64,000 nucleotides of DNA from contig NW_022098000.1 of assembly GCF_002288925.2 (NCBI RefSeq), forward strand, positions 19,640,965-19,704,964, written 5' to 3'. The position numbers and the translations under genes were made by a program. The notes below the pieces were generated by a model. It saw nothing but the letters and a program-made list of their open reading frames with translations, did not search any database and was not told the origin of the DNA. Of this stretch, positions 47,363 to 60,212 are shown piece after piece; within the stretch, counting starts at the first letter, position 1; each line of letters starts with the position of its first letter. Origin of the DNA: Delphinapterus leucas. Lineage: Eukaryota > Chordata > Mammalia > Artiodactyla > Monodontidae.

Positions 47363-48069
47363 CCCCCACCCCTCGCTCCTCCAGTCACCACCACTTCCAA
47401 TTTAGCCCAACACGAAGAACTAGGAAAAAAAGGAACACAGTATTATTTCTACATAGCATATGCCTTTACAGTGAATCACGGCCAACAAATAAAATCTTCT
47501 AAGTAGGTTTTAGTAATTTATATTTATTTTTTCTGATATTAAACTGTGACAATCGGGAAAAAAAACTTCATTCAGATTCCACAGAATATAGAAAATTTTG
47601 TTTAATCAGAATGACTCCAATATGCTAACACTTGTTTCTATAACTCCTAGTACTTTGTGGGATTTTTCAAATAGAAGTAAGCAAGGTCAGTAATTTTTGC
47701 TAAAAATTGCAGAAGCAAGGATAATTTGTTTCAAGTCAATAGACATAGTTAATTAAATGATAAGCATTGCTCTAAACAGCCTGTTTTTAAAAAGTCAAGG
47801 GACAATTGACTGTTGATTGTCTATAAATTAACATTCTCTTTTTTTTCTGCCTTTTCCTCAATTTATTTTACTCAGCCCCCTGACCCCAGCCGCAACATAA
47901 TCTAAGCCTATCTAAATTTCTATCATGTTCCACTTTGATTACATAACATCAAACACATCTAAGAGGTTAAGAGGTATGCATTATGCCCCTATGCAACAGA
48001 AAGAGATATTTATGAACTTCAGTTTCAAGGAATTACTCAAATCAAATTCAAACTAGATGTTTGCCGCAA
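47363..48069. other. Unassigned non-coding DNA
   Basis: No gene or named repeat recognised. Confidence 0.4.
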
Positions 48070-48230
48070 TATAAATAATAATATTTACCATTTACTAATT
48101 ACTCATTTACTTCCCACCAAGGCCTGTAATTCATTAATGCTAATCTTTACAAAAACCCCACAAGGTGGCTGCTGTGACTCCTACTTTGTAAATGAGGCTA
48201 ATTTGTTCGGGCATGGAAAAGCACATATTA
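48070..48230 (-). repeat. MIR relic, antisense
   Basis: TTTACCATTTACTAATTACT, CACAAGGTGGCTGCTGTGAC and TACTTTGTAAATGAGGCTAA follow a reverse-complemented MIR. Confidence 0.65.
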
Positions 48231-48469
48231 GGCACCAAGACATTTAATTTGTCACATGTAATTTAAAATTACATTTTTAATTTTTCAATTTTCATTTGTC
48301 TATTTGCTATATATTTAGACTGAAGTTTTTTGGTCTACAGAAAAGTTTATATTTTCATGAAGAGTTGTATTTTTTGAAATAATATTTTAAAAGATGACTA
48401 CAAGAAAAAGTGAAATGGTTTGCTATTGATAAATGAAGCATCCATGAAATCTACTTACAAACTTTTTTT

Positions 48470-48677
48470 TTTTTTTTTTTTTTTTTCCCTTCCGGGGCCT
48501 CTTACTTTTTTTGTTTCTTCCTTTTCAGAGCACAGGCTCCGGATGCGCAGGCTCAGCGGCCACAGCTCACGGCCCAGCCGCTCCGCGGCATGTGGGATCT
48601 TCCCGGACCGGGGCACGAACCCATGTCCCCTGCATCGGCAGGCGGGACTCTCAACCACTGCGCCACCAGGGAAGCCC
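48470..48677 (-). mobile_element. CHR SINE, inverted, diverged 3' body
   Basis: A T run precedes the body in reverse complement and the head at 48665-48677. Flanking duplications ACAAACTTTTTT occur at about 48457-48468 and 48678-48689. The tail-proximal body (48493-48530) is T-rich and unlike other copies, and has lost the usual CACTGTTGTGGCC phrase. Confidence 0.95.
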
Positions 48678-48814
48678 ACAAACTTTTTTTAATCTTTTGC
48701 CTTTATTTCCTTTCCCTGCTCCCAACCACACTCCTAGGTAAATTTAGACTTGTTTGGCAGGGATAAACATTTATGTGTCCTAATGTGTCCCCTTCCTTCT
48801 GGTGTCCCTAGTCT

Positions 48815-48950
48815 TCCCCACAAATCTACTCCATTGAACTCTGAGCTCCTTTAAGAAAGGAACTGTCTAACTCATGTTTATTTCCCCAATGTCTAATGAC
48901 ATGCCAGGCACTTAGTAGATGATCACTAAGGGTTTGTTCACTCAACTGAG
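48815..48950 (+). repeat. L2 3' end
   Basis: TTGAACTCTGAGCTCCTTTA, AAGAAAGGAACTGTCTAACT, GCCAGGCACTTAGTAGATGA and CACTAAGGGTTTGTTCA follow the L2 3' order. Confidence 0.75.
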
Positions 48951-50354
48951 ATAATTCATCATTTTAATCCCTCTTCCTGTCAGAGGTAGTGTCTCTGAGG
49001 GAGTTTCAACAACTAACTCCCCTCTTTCCTACCCAAGGGCTGAACAACATGAAAGATAATGTCACCATTATTACCAATAAGAACTAGGATGGAGGGTGAA
49101 CTTCAGTGTGAGAGCCCAGTGGGCCTCATGACTGAATCCCAGAATTAGACAGAATTAACCCCAAGGCAGAGGCAAGACTGAGCCCAAGCTGACCTAACAC
49201 TCCCTCTCCCCCTCCAGGGAACAGAAATACTAGAGGGACAGTGGACAGAAGAGAAAAAAAAAGGCGGGGCTAAGCCACACCTGCCCAGTTATTACTCCCA
49301 TATTGCTAGTCAAGTAATTCTTTTCATCCCTCCAGGGATGAAATAAATAATGAGTTGGAGAGAGACTTGGAGTTACACTATCAAAGCTCCCTTTACAGAA
49401 AAGAAACACATCAGGAATGAAGTGTTCACAAATAATAACATACAGCTTTCATCAGTACCTCAAAATTGAGTGTTAGGTTGTAAGTTAAATGAGGAATTGC
49501 AGGATCTACTTTATTTACTAATGTCGGTGGGAGAGCTCCCCGGAAGAAGAGAAAGTTGAGCACAGCAAAATTTAATAGGAAGGGCCCTATAAGAGCAAGA
49601 AAGCCATTTCCCAATTTGCATTTAAGGACACACACACACACACACACACACCTGGAACCAAAATTGGTTGTGTGTGGGAGGTGGAGAAAATTCAAAATGA
49701 TGAAGCCCTTATCACCACCTCCCTAGGGGTGACTGTAGCAGTTCCCTGGAGAAATTGACAAAACAACTGAGTGCCTCTCAGCAGGCTTATGTCAAAAGCA
49801 GTCTGGCAGAATTTTGAGAGCTGATCCCAGCAAGGCCTAAAATCAGGACACCATATTCTGAGTGAACAGAAAAACTTGGGAGCTGACATTACCTTTGCAC
49901 AGATATTTGGGGTGCGTCATTAGGCAAAGACATATTTTAAAGATAACATACAGTTATTCTTGTATTTTCAATGAGCATCTCAGTACCATACTTTGAAATT
50001 TGTATACGTCATTTATTTCAGTAGCCGCTTCATAGCATTAAGGATCATTAAAGACTTGGTCAGAAGCTTCTGTACAATAACAGCTAGTATTTATGTATCG
50101 TGACTCTTGACCCAATGTTGAATCTTTAAGGTACTTTTCCAAGGATCTGAACAAACTTTAAAAACAAACAAACAAAAAACAAAACAAACAAAGAGCATGA
50201 CATAAAAAAGAGAAAAGACAAACACTGGAATGAGAATCAGAAATTCCGGTACTGGTTACTTCATCAGCCTCCTTTGTAACACTGGCTGATTCCCACTTCT
50301 CTAGATACCACTGTAAAGAATTAAAGTAAAAAGGTCTCTTAGAGGTAAACTATT
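48951..50354. other. Unassigned non-coding DNA with simple repeats
   Basis: Contains (CA)n at 49628-49651 and a (CAAA)n-like run at 50162-50195. No gene recognised. Confidence 0.5.
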
Positions 50355-50480
50355 CACATATTCTCATTTTACAGAAGACGTCCCTGAGACTTTAGGGGAA
50401 AGTGTTTTCCCAAAGACACGCAGGGAGTGGATGGCATAGCTGGGTTTAGAATCCAGATTCTCACTCCTAGTTTGGTTCTT
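50355..50480 (-). repeat. MIR relic, antisense
   Basis: TTCTCATTTTACAGAAGACG, AAGACACGCAGGGAGTGGAT and GGGTTTAGAATCCAGATTCT follow a reverse-complemented MIR. Confidence 0.8.
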
Positions 50481-50879
50481 TTCCTCTAAATAATCTCTGT
50501 GGTTCCTCTGAGTTCTAAAATCCTGTGATTATAATCACTTTCCTTTTGGCACTTTTCATCCCTAAAATATGGTTGGAGCCTGCATTCTTACTCCCCCCAC
50601 CATCACTCCACTTCATCCACGTGGAGGCAGAGGCTCTGAGTGTAGGAATCGTCTGCTCTGGATTGAGAAGTGCAGCTTGGCCTTTCTGAGAGCAAAGATA
50701 CACAGTTAGTTCACAACTCTCTGCTTTGCATATGCCCCCAAGAGAGGTATAATGCCTCTTAGAATAAATTACAGACAGAGCTAACCTTGAGCTGAAGTCT
50801 ATGTTCCTGTATCTACCCTCCTTCCTGTATGCTCCTTGTCAACACAGATCAAAAAGAGAATCACGTGACCTCTGATTCT

Positions 50880-50975
50880 CCTTTCTCCTCCAAGGAGAAA
50901 ATTTTGTAAATGTTTGGATTCCCAGTGTCTGACCTAGTGCCTTATAAATAAATACTACTGAATGTACAGAGTAGC
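50880..50975 (+). repeat. Possible L2 3' end
   Basis: CCCAGTGTCTGACCTAGTGC then CTTATAAATAAATACTACTG resembles the L2 terminus. Confidence 0.5.
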
Positions 50976-53492
50976 CTTCAACATACTTCCAGAGAGTCCT
51001 TGAATTTATTGTCTCTAATTTATAATCTCTTTTCAAAGCTTGGACAACTTCAGTGTAGGTTTATCCATATTATAAAGAAGTGCCAAATTGTACTGCTACA
51101 TTCCTGCTTAGGAATTGGACGTTAACCGCCAGCCCTCCACCTCCAGCGGTGTTTATGACAACTGGCCATCCTCTACCCTGGAGGAGAGCAGATTTGTCCC
51201 TGAACAAAACAGGGGTCCTTTTAACACCCCTATTAGTTCATCAGTTCCAATGAAAGTACCGATACACTCTTAAGTACAAGTGTCTTTTTCAATAACAATG
51301 GCTAAGTTCTGGGAAGATCATTTTATTCTTACTCGTGAGTGGTACCATCTGAGATATGGGTCAACAAGAGCCCAGGCATCAACATGTGCTATTTCACAAT
51401 TCCATTATCCTTGGGTTGTTTTCTGATGCACAGTAAGAAGCAGCAGATGCTAGGAATGCCCCATCTACTCCTCACCTGTGCAAGACTGCCCTGCCTCTTC
51501 TCATCTCTGACACCAGCTGCAAAGTGTATCCCCTGGCACATGCCTTCTTCAGACAGGAGGCTGAGTATCTAATGTGCCTTCCTGCATCCCCTGTGGGGTC
51601 AGGGTTCCCCTTTCCCCTTTCAGTTCAGCTCTCCTTGTTATCTTTGTAACACTTAGCAAAAGATAACAGATTAAGCCAAGTGCAAAGATAATGAAATATA
51701 AATTAGTAGGTTTTCTAGCCTTTATCCACAGCCCTGTCAGAATGTATTATCTGATAGATAGAGTTCAGAGCAAGTCAGTTAAATTTTCCCTTTTCAGAAA
51801 CTGAGTGTGAAGTGTGGTAATGTTGCTAAGTGCAGAACAAAAATCTCTCTCTTTTGCATCCCATGACTGCTCCAGGCAACATTCTTGGAAACCTCTGACT
51901 AGGAAGGCAGAGAAGACCCTGAGATATATACAGTGTGACAAGCCAGGAGGCTATGCTTCTCGGGTAACCGTCCTATGAACGGCAGTCGCCTGTGGCTGTG
52001 ACATTACCACACTTTGCTCAGCTTCAGAAAGGGAAATTTAACTGACTACTGCTATGAACTGAAGCCACAGCCTAAACCAGATAATACACTCTGACAATAC
52101 TGTCAAGCAAAAAAGGCTGTGTTCCCACTGATTTCATCGCATTAGAGGCACATTACCCTGAGCGGTGTGTGTTCCAGGGTATATTGTGCATGCTGTGGGA
52201 ATATCAAAAGGCATGCACATGGTTTAGGCAGAAGCAGGCCTCCGAGTGGAGATGCTCCGAGTGTCCTGCCAGAAACACGTGGCGTTGGGCAGGGTGGAGA
52301 AGGCAATGCTATGGATGGTAATTATAACGTGATTCTCCATCTGTATCAACTGTTACCTGCTGGGTTTATTTGAGAGAGGAAACCAGTTCAAATAAACCAA
52401 GAGTGACCCCGAGCCTCCCCTTCTCTTTTATTACAGAAAGGTAGCAGATAGACGATAAAACATGCCTGGAACAGGGAGTGCAGAAACTAAATATTCAAAT
52501 CATCCCACAGTTGACTAAAATGCTGTACTTTGTGCAATTTGGGGATATAAAGCTCTCTAGAAGTTTCTTATTGTTCTCCCTCTCACGTATCCACGTCTTT
52601 TACAAAACTACGTGGGCACATGCCAATTCAAGTAAATCAAACATTCCTATCTCAGTGGACTAATTTGGCCAAATCTAAAAACTTCACAGTCATTCAAAGA
52701 CAAAAAAAAACTGGAGAGAAGCATTTTCTAATTTATATTTTTAAAAGTTATAGAGATATCTTATAGTTTTAAAAAGTGAAGTGTTTTTAATATTGTTTCT
52801 GTGTGCCCTAAATCAATTAGAAGGGCAAATAAAGAAGAAATGTAGCATAAATATGTCTTTACTTCTCATAAACTTGAAAACTACATTCTAATACTTTCTT
52901 GGGACTCACGCTGGAAAAATTATTTCATTAACACTTTCATTAAGAAAGTGTTACATAATCTCTAATTCAGGCTTCCTAGCCATTCTTTAATTGTATAGTT
53001 AACTTTAAAAATCTTCCAAAGTTGTTGTCAGGATCATTTCTCTCTCAACACTCTGAGCATAAAACTTTCCACTTCTAAAATCTTTCATTTATTTGTATAC
53101 AGTTAGAGCTCTGTACTTCTGTGGCTCATTTTTTTAAAAAAAATATATCCTACTGATATATGGGTGGTAAAGCAACAGCAAAGGCCTGGTCATCCTCATC
53201 CTTATTTGGGTTTAGAACTATCCAACAACGGATAGTTGATGGTTCACTGTCCTCTATGGTTACATGTGTATATCTAGAAACAAACACCGAAAGAGCTGTC
53301 CATGCCGTTCTAAAGGAAGGATTAAATCATAAACAGAGAGGGTAGGTTACTATTCAAAAGCTTCCATTTTGATGGCCTCAATATTTCTTTAATTAGAGTA
53401 ACAGGCTAGTAGTGTGAGAAAGGAGAGCACAATGGTGAAAGAAAAGATTCAAATGTGTTTAAGTCAATTCATAACTTGTTCCTCCACCATTT
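50976..53492. other. Unassigned non-coding DNA, repeat-poor near 51.9-52.5 kb
   Basis: No gene or named repeat recognised. The 51930-52460 part is CpG-richer than its surroundings. A 9-bp inverted repeat, AACACTTTC and GAAAGTGTT around ATTAA, lies near 52930-52952. Short ORFs (for example 52167-52373) have no domain. Confidence 0.35.
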
Positions 53493-53505
53493 AAGAATGA
53501 TATTG

Positions 53506-53705
53506 GGGCTTCCCTGGTGGCACAGTGGTTGACAGTCCGCCTGCCGATGCAGGGGACACGGGTTCGCGCCCCGGTCCGGGAAGATCCCACATGCAGCAGA
53601 GCGGCTGGGCCCGTGAGCCATGGCCGCTGAGCCTGCGCATCCGGAGCCTGTGCTCCACAACGGGAGAGGCCACAACAGTGAGAGGCCCGCGTACCGCAAA
53701 AAAAA
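53506..53705 (+). mobile_element. Young CHR SINE
   Basis: Head GGGCTTCCCTGGTGGCACAG, A box, B box (GGGTTCGCGCCCCGG), GC-rich body and a short A tail. Duplications AAGAATGATATTG (53493-53505) and AAGAATGATACTG (53706-53718) differ at one base. The five or so ORFs on both strands here are SINE shadow frames. Confidence 0.97.
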
Positions 53706-53718
53706 AAGAATGATACTG

Positions 53719-54059
53719 ATAGTGGACAACAAGGTGACCACCCTTCCCCCTGACCCATGGAACAGGGAGCAAGGTGCTTGGGAAGGTTTGGGTTCAGATG
53801 GCTCCTGCTACTCTGGAGCCCCGCTCTGGAGCCCTGCAGACACATTCTGCCATCCATGACGACTTATACCAAGTTCTTTACTCTTTTGGTATGAAAAATG
53901 TATAAGGAAGCAAATAAAGCCTATTAATGTTATTAATTAACATGATTACTATACAGATTGTTAATGAAATAATATAAAGATTACCATGTTAATATAAAGA
54001 CTCAATCTTTAATATAAAGAATCAAGATTCACATCATGGTAAATTATATCTTTTAAAAA
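53719..54059. other. Unassigned AT-rich DNA with AATATAAAGA repeats
   Basis: AATATAAAGA occurs three times between about 53972 and 54020 in imperfect spacing. Nothing else recognised. Confidence 0.5.
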
Positions 54060-54960
54060 TAATATACCCTTCACCTAGTAAGATTTTAGTTTTTTGTATT
54101 AATTTCCATGTTCAATATTAAAGGTGCTACATATGCTTTGTTTTCTGACCATTGCCAGATACATTCCTTTATGCCCCTTTATTTCTAAATTTTACATTTA
54201 TTTTTAGTTTGGTGTATCTCTTGTTAACACTGTAGAGCTGTATCTTTTTTGAACACATTCTCTGCATCTTCTCTTTTAAATATTTTAATTACCACTATAT
54301 TTGATCTTATCTTGACACCTTTCACCCTATTGTGCTTCCCGCCCCCTCTTTCTCCCTTTGTTACACTGAGAGATTTTTCTTTTTCCTGAGGTGAAATAGA
54401 AATTTTCCTTCTATACGTTACGATGGTTATGACTAAATTTTGAGCAAACTCATTAAAACAGTACCAACATCGAGGTAATATCTATTAACTTCTCTCTCCC
54501 CTTATCCCCAAGTATGCCCATAGCTGCCACTGTCTGGTTCAAACACCTTCCAGGTATAGATCCTAGATTCTGTTTTCCAGGTTTACTAGTGATTTTTGCA
54601 TGACTGTGTTGGCATAGAGGAAAGGCATACGGTGTATATGTGTGTGTACATAGTTACCTTGGACTAGTAAAGTATATCCTCCAGTAATCTTTGTTGGAAA
54701 AGTGTGCAAATGATAAACCTTCTGAATTTATCAATATCCCCAGGTGTATTCTTTTATGCTCAAAGTTAAATGCAATTCTGGCTGAGTATGAGATTCTAGG
54801 CTTAAAATATTTTTCCTGCAAAACTCCTGAAATATTGCATAATTTACTTTTAGTATTTCTTGCGCCCATTAATAAATCTTGCTAATTTCACTCTTGGTCC
54901 TTTTCAGATTACATCTTTCTTCTCCTAGGTAGCCTTTGTGATTCTTCCCTCCAAATTTTT
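54060..54960 (-). mobile_element. Decayed L1M/HAL1-like LINE, antisense
   Basis: T-rich antisense LINE wording such as TTCTGGCTGAGTATGAGATT, CTAGGCTTAAAATATTTTTC and CTGCAAAACTCC fits the reverse complement of an old L1-type 5' or ORF1 region. Boundaries are uncertain. Confidence 0.4.
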
Positions 54961-57334
54961 AGAATTGAGTGAAAGAGTTTCTTGTTATAAATTCTGCTTA
55001 AAGCATTGAGTCAAATGCTAAGTAGAGTTTCGGAAATCATTTATAGATTTGCCCAGCACTACAGGATATGACACTGAACAAAATAAACACAGCTCCACCC
55101 TGGTTAGGCTCACAGTTTCCTGGGCGTGACCAACGTTATACTAGTAAATTTGCAAGTCTGTATATAACTACACCTTTGACAAGGGCTACAAAGGAAAGCA
55201 CAATATGCAATGTAAAATGGTATCAGCAGGACATGGTGGGGATCAGGGGACAAGTCAGATAAAGCTTCTCCAAAAAAATAATATATAAGGCCACACTGGA
55301 AACATGAAAAGTTAGGTAGGTAGTTAGGTAAGAAGAGGAGGAAGTGAGGAGAAGTACAGCATTTAACCTTGTCCAATAATAGTGAAAATGACATAAGTAA
55401 ATAAGAAACTAGGTAAAATCTTGATCCTTAAATAAAAATCACCACTTATTCAAGCTATGATTTATACTACCCTTTATATGCCAGTATTTCACAAATGGTT
55501 TTATACTAACGCCCTGTCTATAGGATGACATCAACAAGGTTGAAAAATAGATGATTTGGTGTTTTAAACCAACATAACTGCTAAATCATAACACGGTACA
55601 GTGGATTCCATGGTTTGTGCTCTATAAAACAATTTCTCAATTTCAAAGGATCTTTCGCTGACTGCCTTATGTAAGAGCATGGGGGACACAGGATTGGTGT
55701 TCATTCCCCACTTGTAAGACTGGCAAATTTAGGACTCATTTCTCAATAGAAAACACTTTTTAAAAAAGACTAATGAAGAACGAGCAGAGAGCAAGAATCT
55801 TAGTTACTCTTCAGCCTACAGGTGGGGAATTAAACTAGATAATTTTGCTAGAATTTCTTTGATTCTACAATGCAAATACTTGGGGCTGGGGAGTTAGAGC
55901 CCAATCTAATATGAAGTTTACCTGTGTTCTTTCTTTCCTGTACCGTGAAAGCACATTCCTAGAAGTGTAATCACAACGTTTTAGAACTAGGACAATGCAA
56001 AATATAATGAGGCAACTCTCTGGGAGTAATTCCAGAATTTCCCAAGCATATCTGTTTTCAAATCAAATTTCACAGTTTAAATGTGATGCAGTGGCAACAT
56101 AGTACACAGTAGGAGGTCAGAGAGTCAATTATTTCCTTTACTCCATCTCTATTTCTTTCTCTTCTGTGGTAGGATCAAACAGGTCACAAATAGGGAAATT
56201 TAGGTGAATTTGGCCTTCTGCTCCCTCACTGGATATAACCAGAGGAGTCACAGGGCAAAAATCAATGGCAAAGTGATGAAAATCCCTGTAATTGTGACAT
56301 AATCTATTTGTTGTTTTCAGCCTTCATCAGCAACTTTTAGAGCTTTAGCATGTCACATAATTTTCAAATATTAAATAACCCTAATGATGTGTACCCCACT
56401 GAAAAACAATTTTCCCTTTTCATTTTAATCAGGAGAAAAGTGTTAGGAGCAAACCCCTCAATTTGTTCCATCTGTTATATTCATGTGACTGTGTTTCTTT
56501 TTTCTTTTTTCCCCTTTTTCCAAAGATCAACAAGATAAATCTAACTGCCTAGCTGCAAAAAAGGATAAAAGGGGCTCCACTGTGAACTGAAGTTTCAGTT
56601 GAGATGCCTTATACTGGCTGATGTTCTGAAATTAGCATGAAACAGCACCAGAGGAAACAGAGGGATTTTTCCGTGTTGTACAAAGGACCCTGTGAACTTT
56701 CCAAATGCCTAAGATCTCATTACTGACAACACTTTTTGCCCTCCAAGTTTTCACGTGGTGACCTATGGCTTCCACTGGAGCATGGATGCAGATTTCCTCT
56801 CCAGTGAAATGGCATGAATGGAGTACAAAACACAGTCTTTAAGAAGGCAAGCTGTGCACCACTGACATAATTAGGAAAGCTGCTTGGGAGGAGAGGAGTG
56901 GACATCTAATGAGCTAGCAAGGATAAGGTGGAAAATGAGAACGTGGTTATTTGGAGAAGCACTGTTTGAGTTTTCCTTTAGGTAGGTTAAAAAACAAAAT
57001 ATTAAGTCTGCTGAAGCCCTTCCAGAGTTTGAGGATTAAAAGCTCTAAGGAAGCTTATGTCACTGTAGAAAGGGAAGAGAGAGAAGAAAGTGTTCTGCCT
57101 TCAGTAGCTGTTTCTGATTATTACTCTTTTGACCCAAATTCACTTGGAAAGGTAGCCTCAATGTCAGCATGAAAGAGTCACAGAAAATATTTTTAATGAT
57201 TTCAATATAAAACGCAGGATTTGGGGCAAGCCATGCGACATATTATGACTACAATTCAAGAAAGTGTTTAAAAACAAGTATCTGATTTTAAGAGGAACTA
57301 TTACAAGATCAAGGACTCCATTAGCCTTTGTATT
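54961..57334. other. Unassigned non-coding DNA
   Basis: No gene or named repeat recognised. A short GTTAGGTAGGTAG run lies near 55310-55330. Confidence 0.4.
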
Positions 57335-57540
57335 TTAGAGCCCCTATAAAAATGCAAGAACCCTAGAGCAGCTGTGTGTGTTTAGACAAGTTGCCAAACT
57401 TCTTCAACCTTCCGGTTCCTCAACTGTGTAGAGACAATCACAGTACTCTTTATTTCAAAGGAATTTTCTATGAGAATTAACTAAGATAATTTATGGAAAC
57501 ACTTAAAAGAGTGCTGGCCACAAAAATGAACATTAGCTAT
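57335..57540 (+). repeat. MIR relic
   Basis: GTTTAGACAAGTTGCCAAAC, CCTTCCGGTTCCTCAACTGT and ACTTAAAAGAGTGCTGGCCA follow the MIR order. Confidence 0.7.
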
Positions 57541-57579
57541 TTTTGTTATCAGACATAATGAGGATCTAAACTAAGGCAG

Positions 57580-58690
57580 CAGTAGTAGGAATGGGAGGAA
57601 ACATGATGACATTTGAGGAATATTTAGGTAGTAGAATTAGGAAACTCTGGAGATTCATTGGATGTGCGTCTAACAAAGAAAGAAGAATCAGGGATAATTC
57701 CCAGAATTTAATACAGACATCTGAGTGGGTGAAAGGTCATCAATTGAAATGGAGACTGCCAAGGAGAATGAAGTGCATGGGGAAGATGATGCAGACCTTT
57801 AGCTGGGAAATCTTGAGGTTCCTACTGATTATTCCAGGACAGGACAACAACATGCTTGATCTTAGAAGATAAAGAGCCCTTAAAGGAGACAAAATTGGTA
57901 CCTGAAGCATGTGGAAAATCTAGTGAGTTTAGTAAAATGGAAACAAAGGAGTAGAGAAAATCAAAGAATGAATGATTTAATGGTGTCAATACAACAAAAA
58001 GAGGGAAGAAAAATAATCTGGAGAGGGGATCAACAGGTATAAAAGCCTGGAGGGCAGAATAGGGTTTAGTGGAGAAAACCAGGGTAAGGGAGAGGAAGTA
58101 ATATAAAATTGGGACTAAAGATGAAAGCAGAAAGCACATAATGAAGGCCTGTAACAATCTGGGCTTCCCTTGAGGGCAGTTGGGGCCATTGAATACCTTC
58201 AGGCAGAGATGTAGTATAACCACATTTGGTCATTTGGAGGACGATTTTTAAAAGCTCCGTATAATGGATTAAAGAGGAACAAGCCTGGAGTCAGAATGAT
58301 CATTTAGGAGGCAATTATAGGAATCCAGAGGGGGAAAGATGTCAGCCAGGACAAGGTTATGGCACTAGGGTAGTTAGGTGGAAAGACCCAAGACATTTAG
58401 AAAATTAGGGATATAGCGGAAATAAGGATGAAAACCCAATTTGGGATCAGCATCTGAGTAGATGGTAATGAACACATGAGGAGGCAACGGTTTGTTGGGG
58501 AAGATAAATGGTTCCATTTTACATGTGTTGAGATTTTTAATTCCCTCTAGGTATCTGATTGGAGGTGTTGGCAGATGTATATAAAGATTTTTGTCTCAGG
58601 AGAGAATTGTATTGGAAATATAGATTGGAAGCCATTAGCTCATGCATTATATTTGGAGTCACAGGAGAAGGTGAGGAACTATACAGACTG
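57580..58690 (-). repeat. L2 (CR1-like) LINE relics, antisense
   Basis: Two blocks match the reverse complement of L2. 57590-57870 has GATTCATTGGATGTGCG, GAAGAATCAGGGATAATTCC and GAAATGGAGACTGCCAAGG. 58180-58690 has GAGGCAATTATAGGAATCC, TGATTGGAGGTGTTGGCAG and GGAAATATAGATTGGAAGCC. The order suggests two copies or a rearranged copy. ORF 57822-58223 on the minus strand is a LINE shadow frame. Confidence 0.55.
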
Positions 58691-59231
58691 CGAAAAGAAA
58701 GTGGCTCAGAAAAGAACTGAAGAATGATGTATATATGATGCATTTTGTCACTTCAACTAAACTGTGAGCTCCGTAAAGGATGAAAATGTAATGAATGCTT
58801 GTTGGGTTTTAATTACCGAGCTTCCAATCATTTTCTTCTGATAGAAATACCTGAAATTTCCTTTAAGGAATCATTCTATCCCCTGTTTTTCCCACACATT
58901 CTCACTGCTGCACTAGATGACACAGGTTGTATCGGTCAGCACACCACATCGCTTGGAAGCACTGATTGTCTTAGGAGTAGACACCAAGTGTCCAATCAGA
59001 GTGAATCCTTGAACTTGTGAGAGGAACTTCCGTAGAGAAAGGCTCTTTTCTACTGTACTTATATCTTTAAGGACGTGAGCTTGAAGCTCTCAAATGAGTT
59101 ACAAAAGAACAAAAGACAGAAAAGGCTAATCTGAGAGAAGCAAGAAATTATAAGAAAAATGATTTTTAAAAATGGAAGAGAAAGGAGGGGGAGAGATAAT
59201 AAGGAATAGAAAAAAAGAGAAATGAAAAAGG
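58691..59231. other. Unassigned non-coding DNA
   Basis: Nothing recognised. Confidence 0.4.
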
Positions 59232-59360
59232 AAAGAAAATTATTTTGAGCATCTACAAGAACTCCTGTCACTAAGCTAGTAGCTTTCATATAGGTTATCC
59301 CATTTAATATTTATAAAACTCTTGTGAGACAGCAAGCAAGTGGAATGACTAAGGCTCAGT
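59232..59360 (-). repeat. MIR relic, antisense
   Basis: TTTTGAGCATCTACAAGAAC, TAGGTTATCCCATTTAATAT and AAAACTCTTGTGAGACAGCA follow a reverse-complemented MIR. Confidence 0.7.
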
Positions 59361-60212
59361 CTCAGATCTGACTCCAAAGGTTTGTCTTCTTCACAACTTT
59401 ATGGAGTTTCTTATAAGGTATGAATACTAGTATCATGTTTTAAGCATTTTTTAAATTCGAGATAATTTGATTGATGTTGATGATGAACATGTGCTGATAT
59501 AAGACATACTTGCAAACACAGTGTTGTGAAATTTTATTCTGAAAATAAAATACCTAATTTAATACATTGGAAATACAATAATGAAAGTTTAGAGCTCTAA
59601 GGAAACACTAAAATTTTTAAAACAGTATCTTTAATTCCTAATGATTGTCACCACATTCCATTGTCATTTAGGTTATCCCTTAAAACCTAGGGAATAATTT
59701 TTTTTATACCAAATAGTAATAAATTCTAATCATATTTATTTCACCAGTTGTTTAGCTTTAGGGAAGTGAAAATAGAAGACTGTGAGTAAAGCAGTATAGG
59801 ATAAAGGAATCAACAGAAAATACACAATTTTTAAATTACTCACATCTCTGTAGGCTGATACTATACAAGTTGTTTTATAGAGTTTAAGTCCAACAAATTC
59901 ATGTTCCCATTTACTATTGCATTTCTATTACCAGGAAGCTAGTCAAGGTGTACATTATATTACTTTCCAATCTACTCAAATTTATACTAAACCTTTATAT
60001 TTCACAAGGTTTTGTTTTTCTATCATTCAGAAAATATTTAAAGATGGCCCATTAAAATATACCTGTTCTCCTTCTGAGAACCCTGTATCTCAAAAGCATG
60101 TTTAATGCAGATTCTCTGGGAATATGTATCAGGGTCAGGTCTTAGAATCTTCCTGGCTGTGTAGTTGGACTGGCAAATATAGGAGTGAATGTGGCAGATA
60201 TAAAAGCATCTG
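59361..60212. other. Unassigned AT-rich DNA
   Basis: Nothing recognised. Confidence 0.4.

Noticed and set aside
53459..53859. Several overlapping 60-130 codon ORFs on both strands
   Set aside because: They are translations of the CHR SINE. The same peptide pieces recur at every SINE copy, for example 5680-5942, 12076-12390, 34929-35422, 40135-40391 and 44623-44939.
57822..58223. 133-codon minus-strand ORF
   Set aside because: It overlaps L2-like relic sequence and has no reverse-transcriptase motif. Chance frame in LINE DNA.
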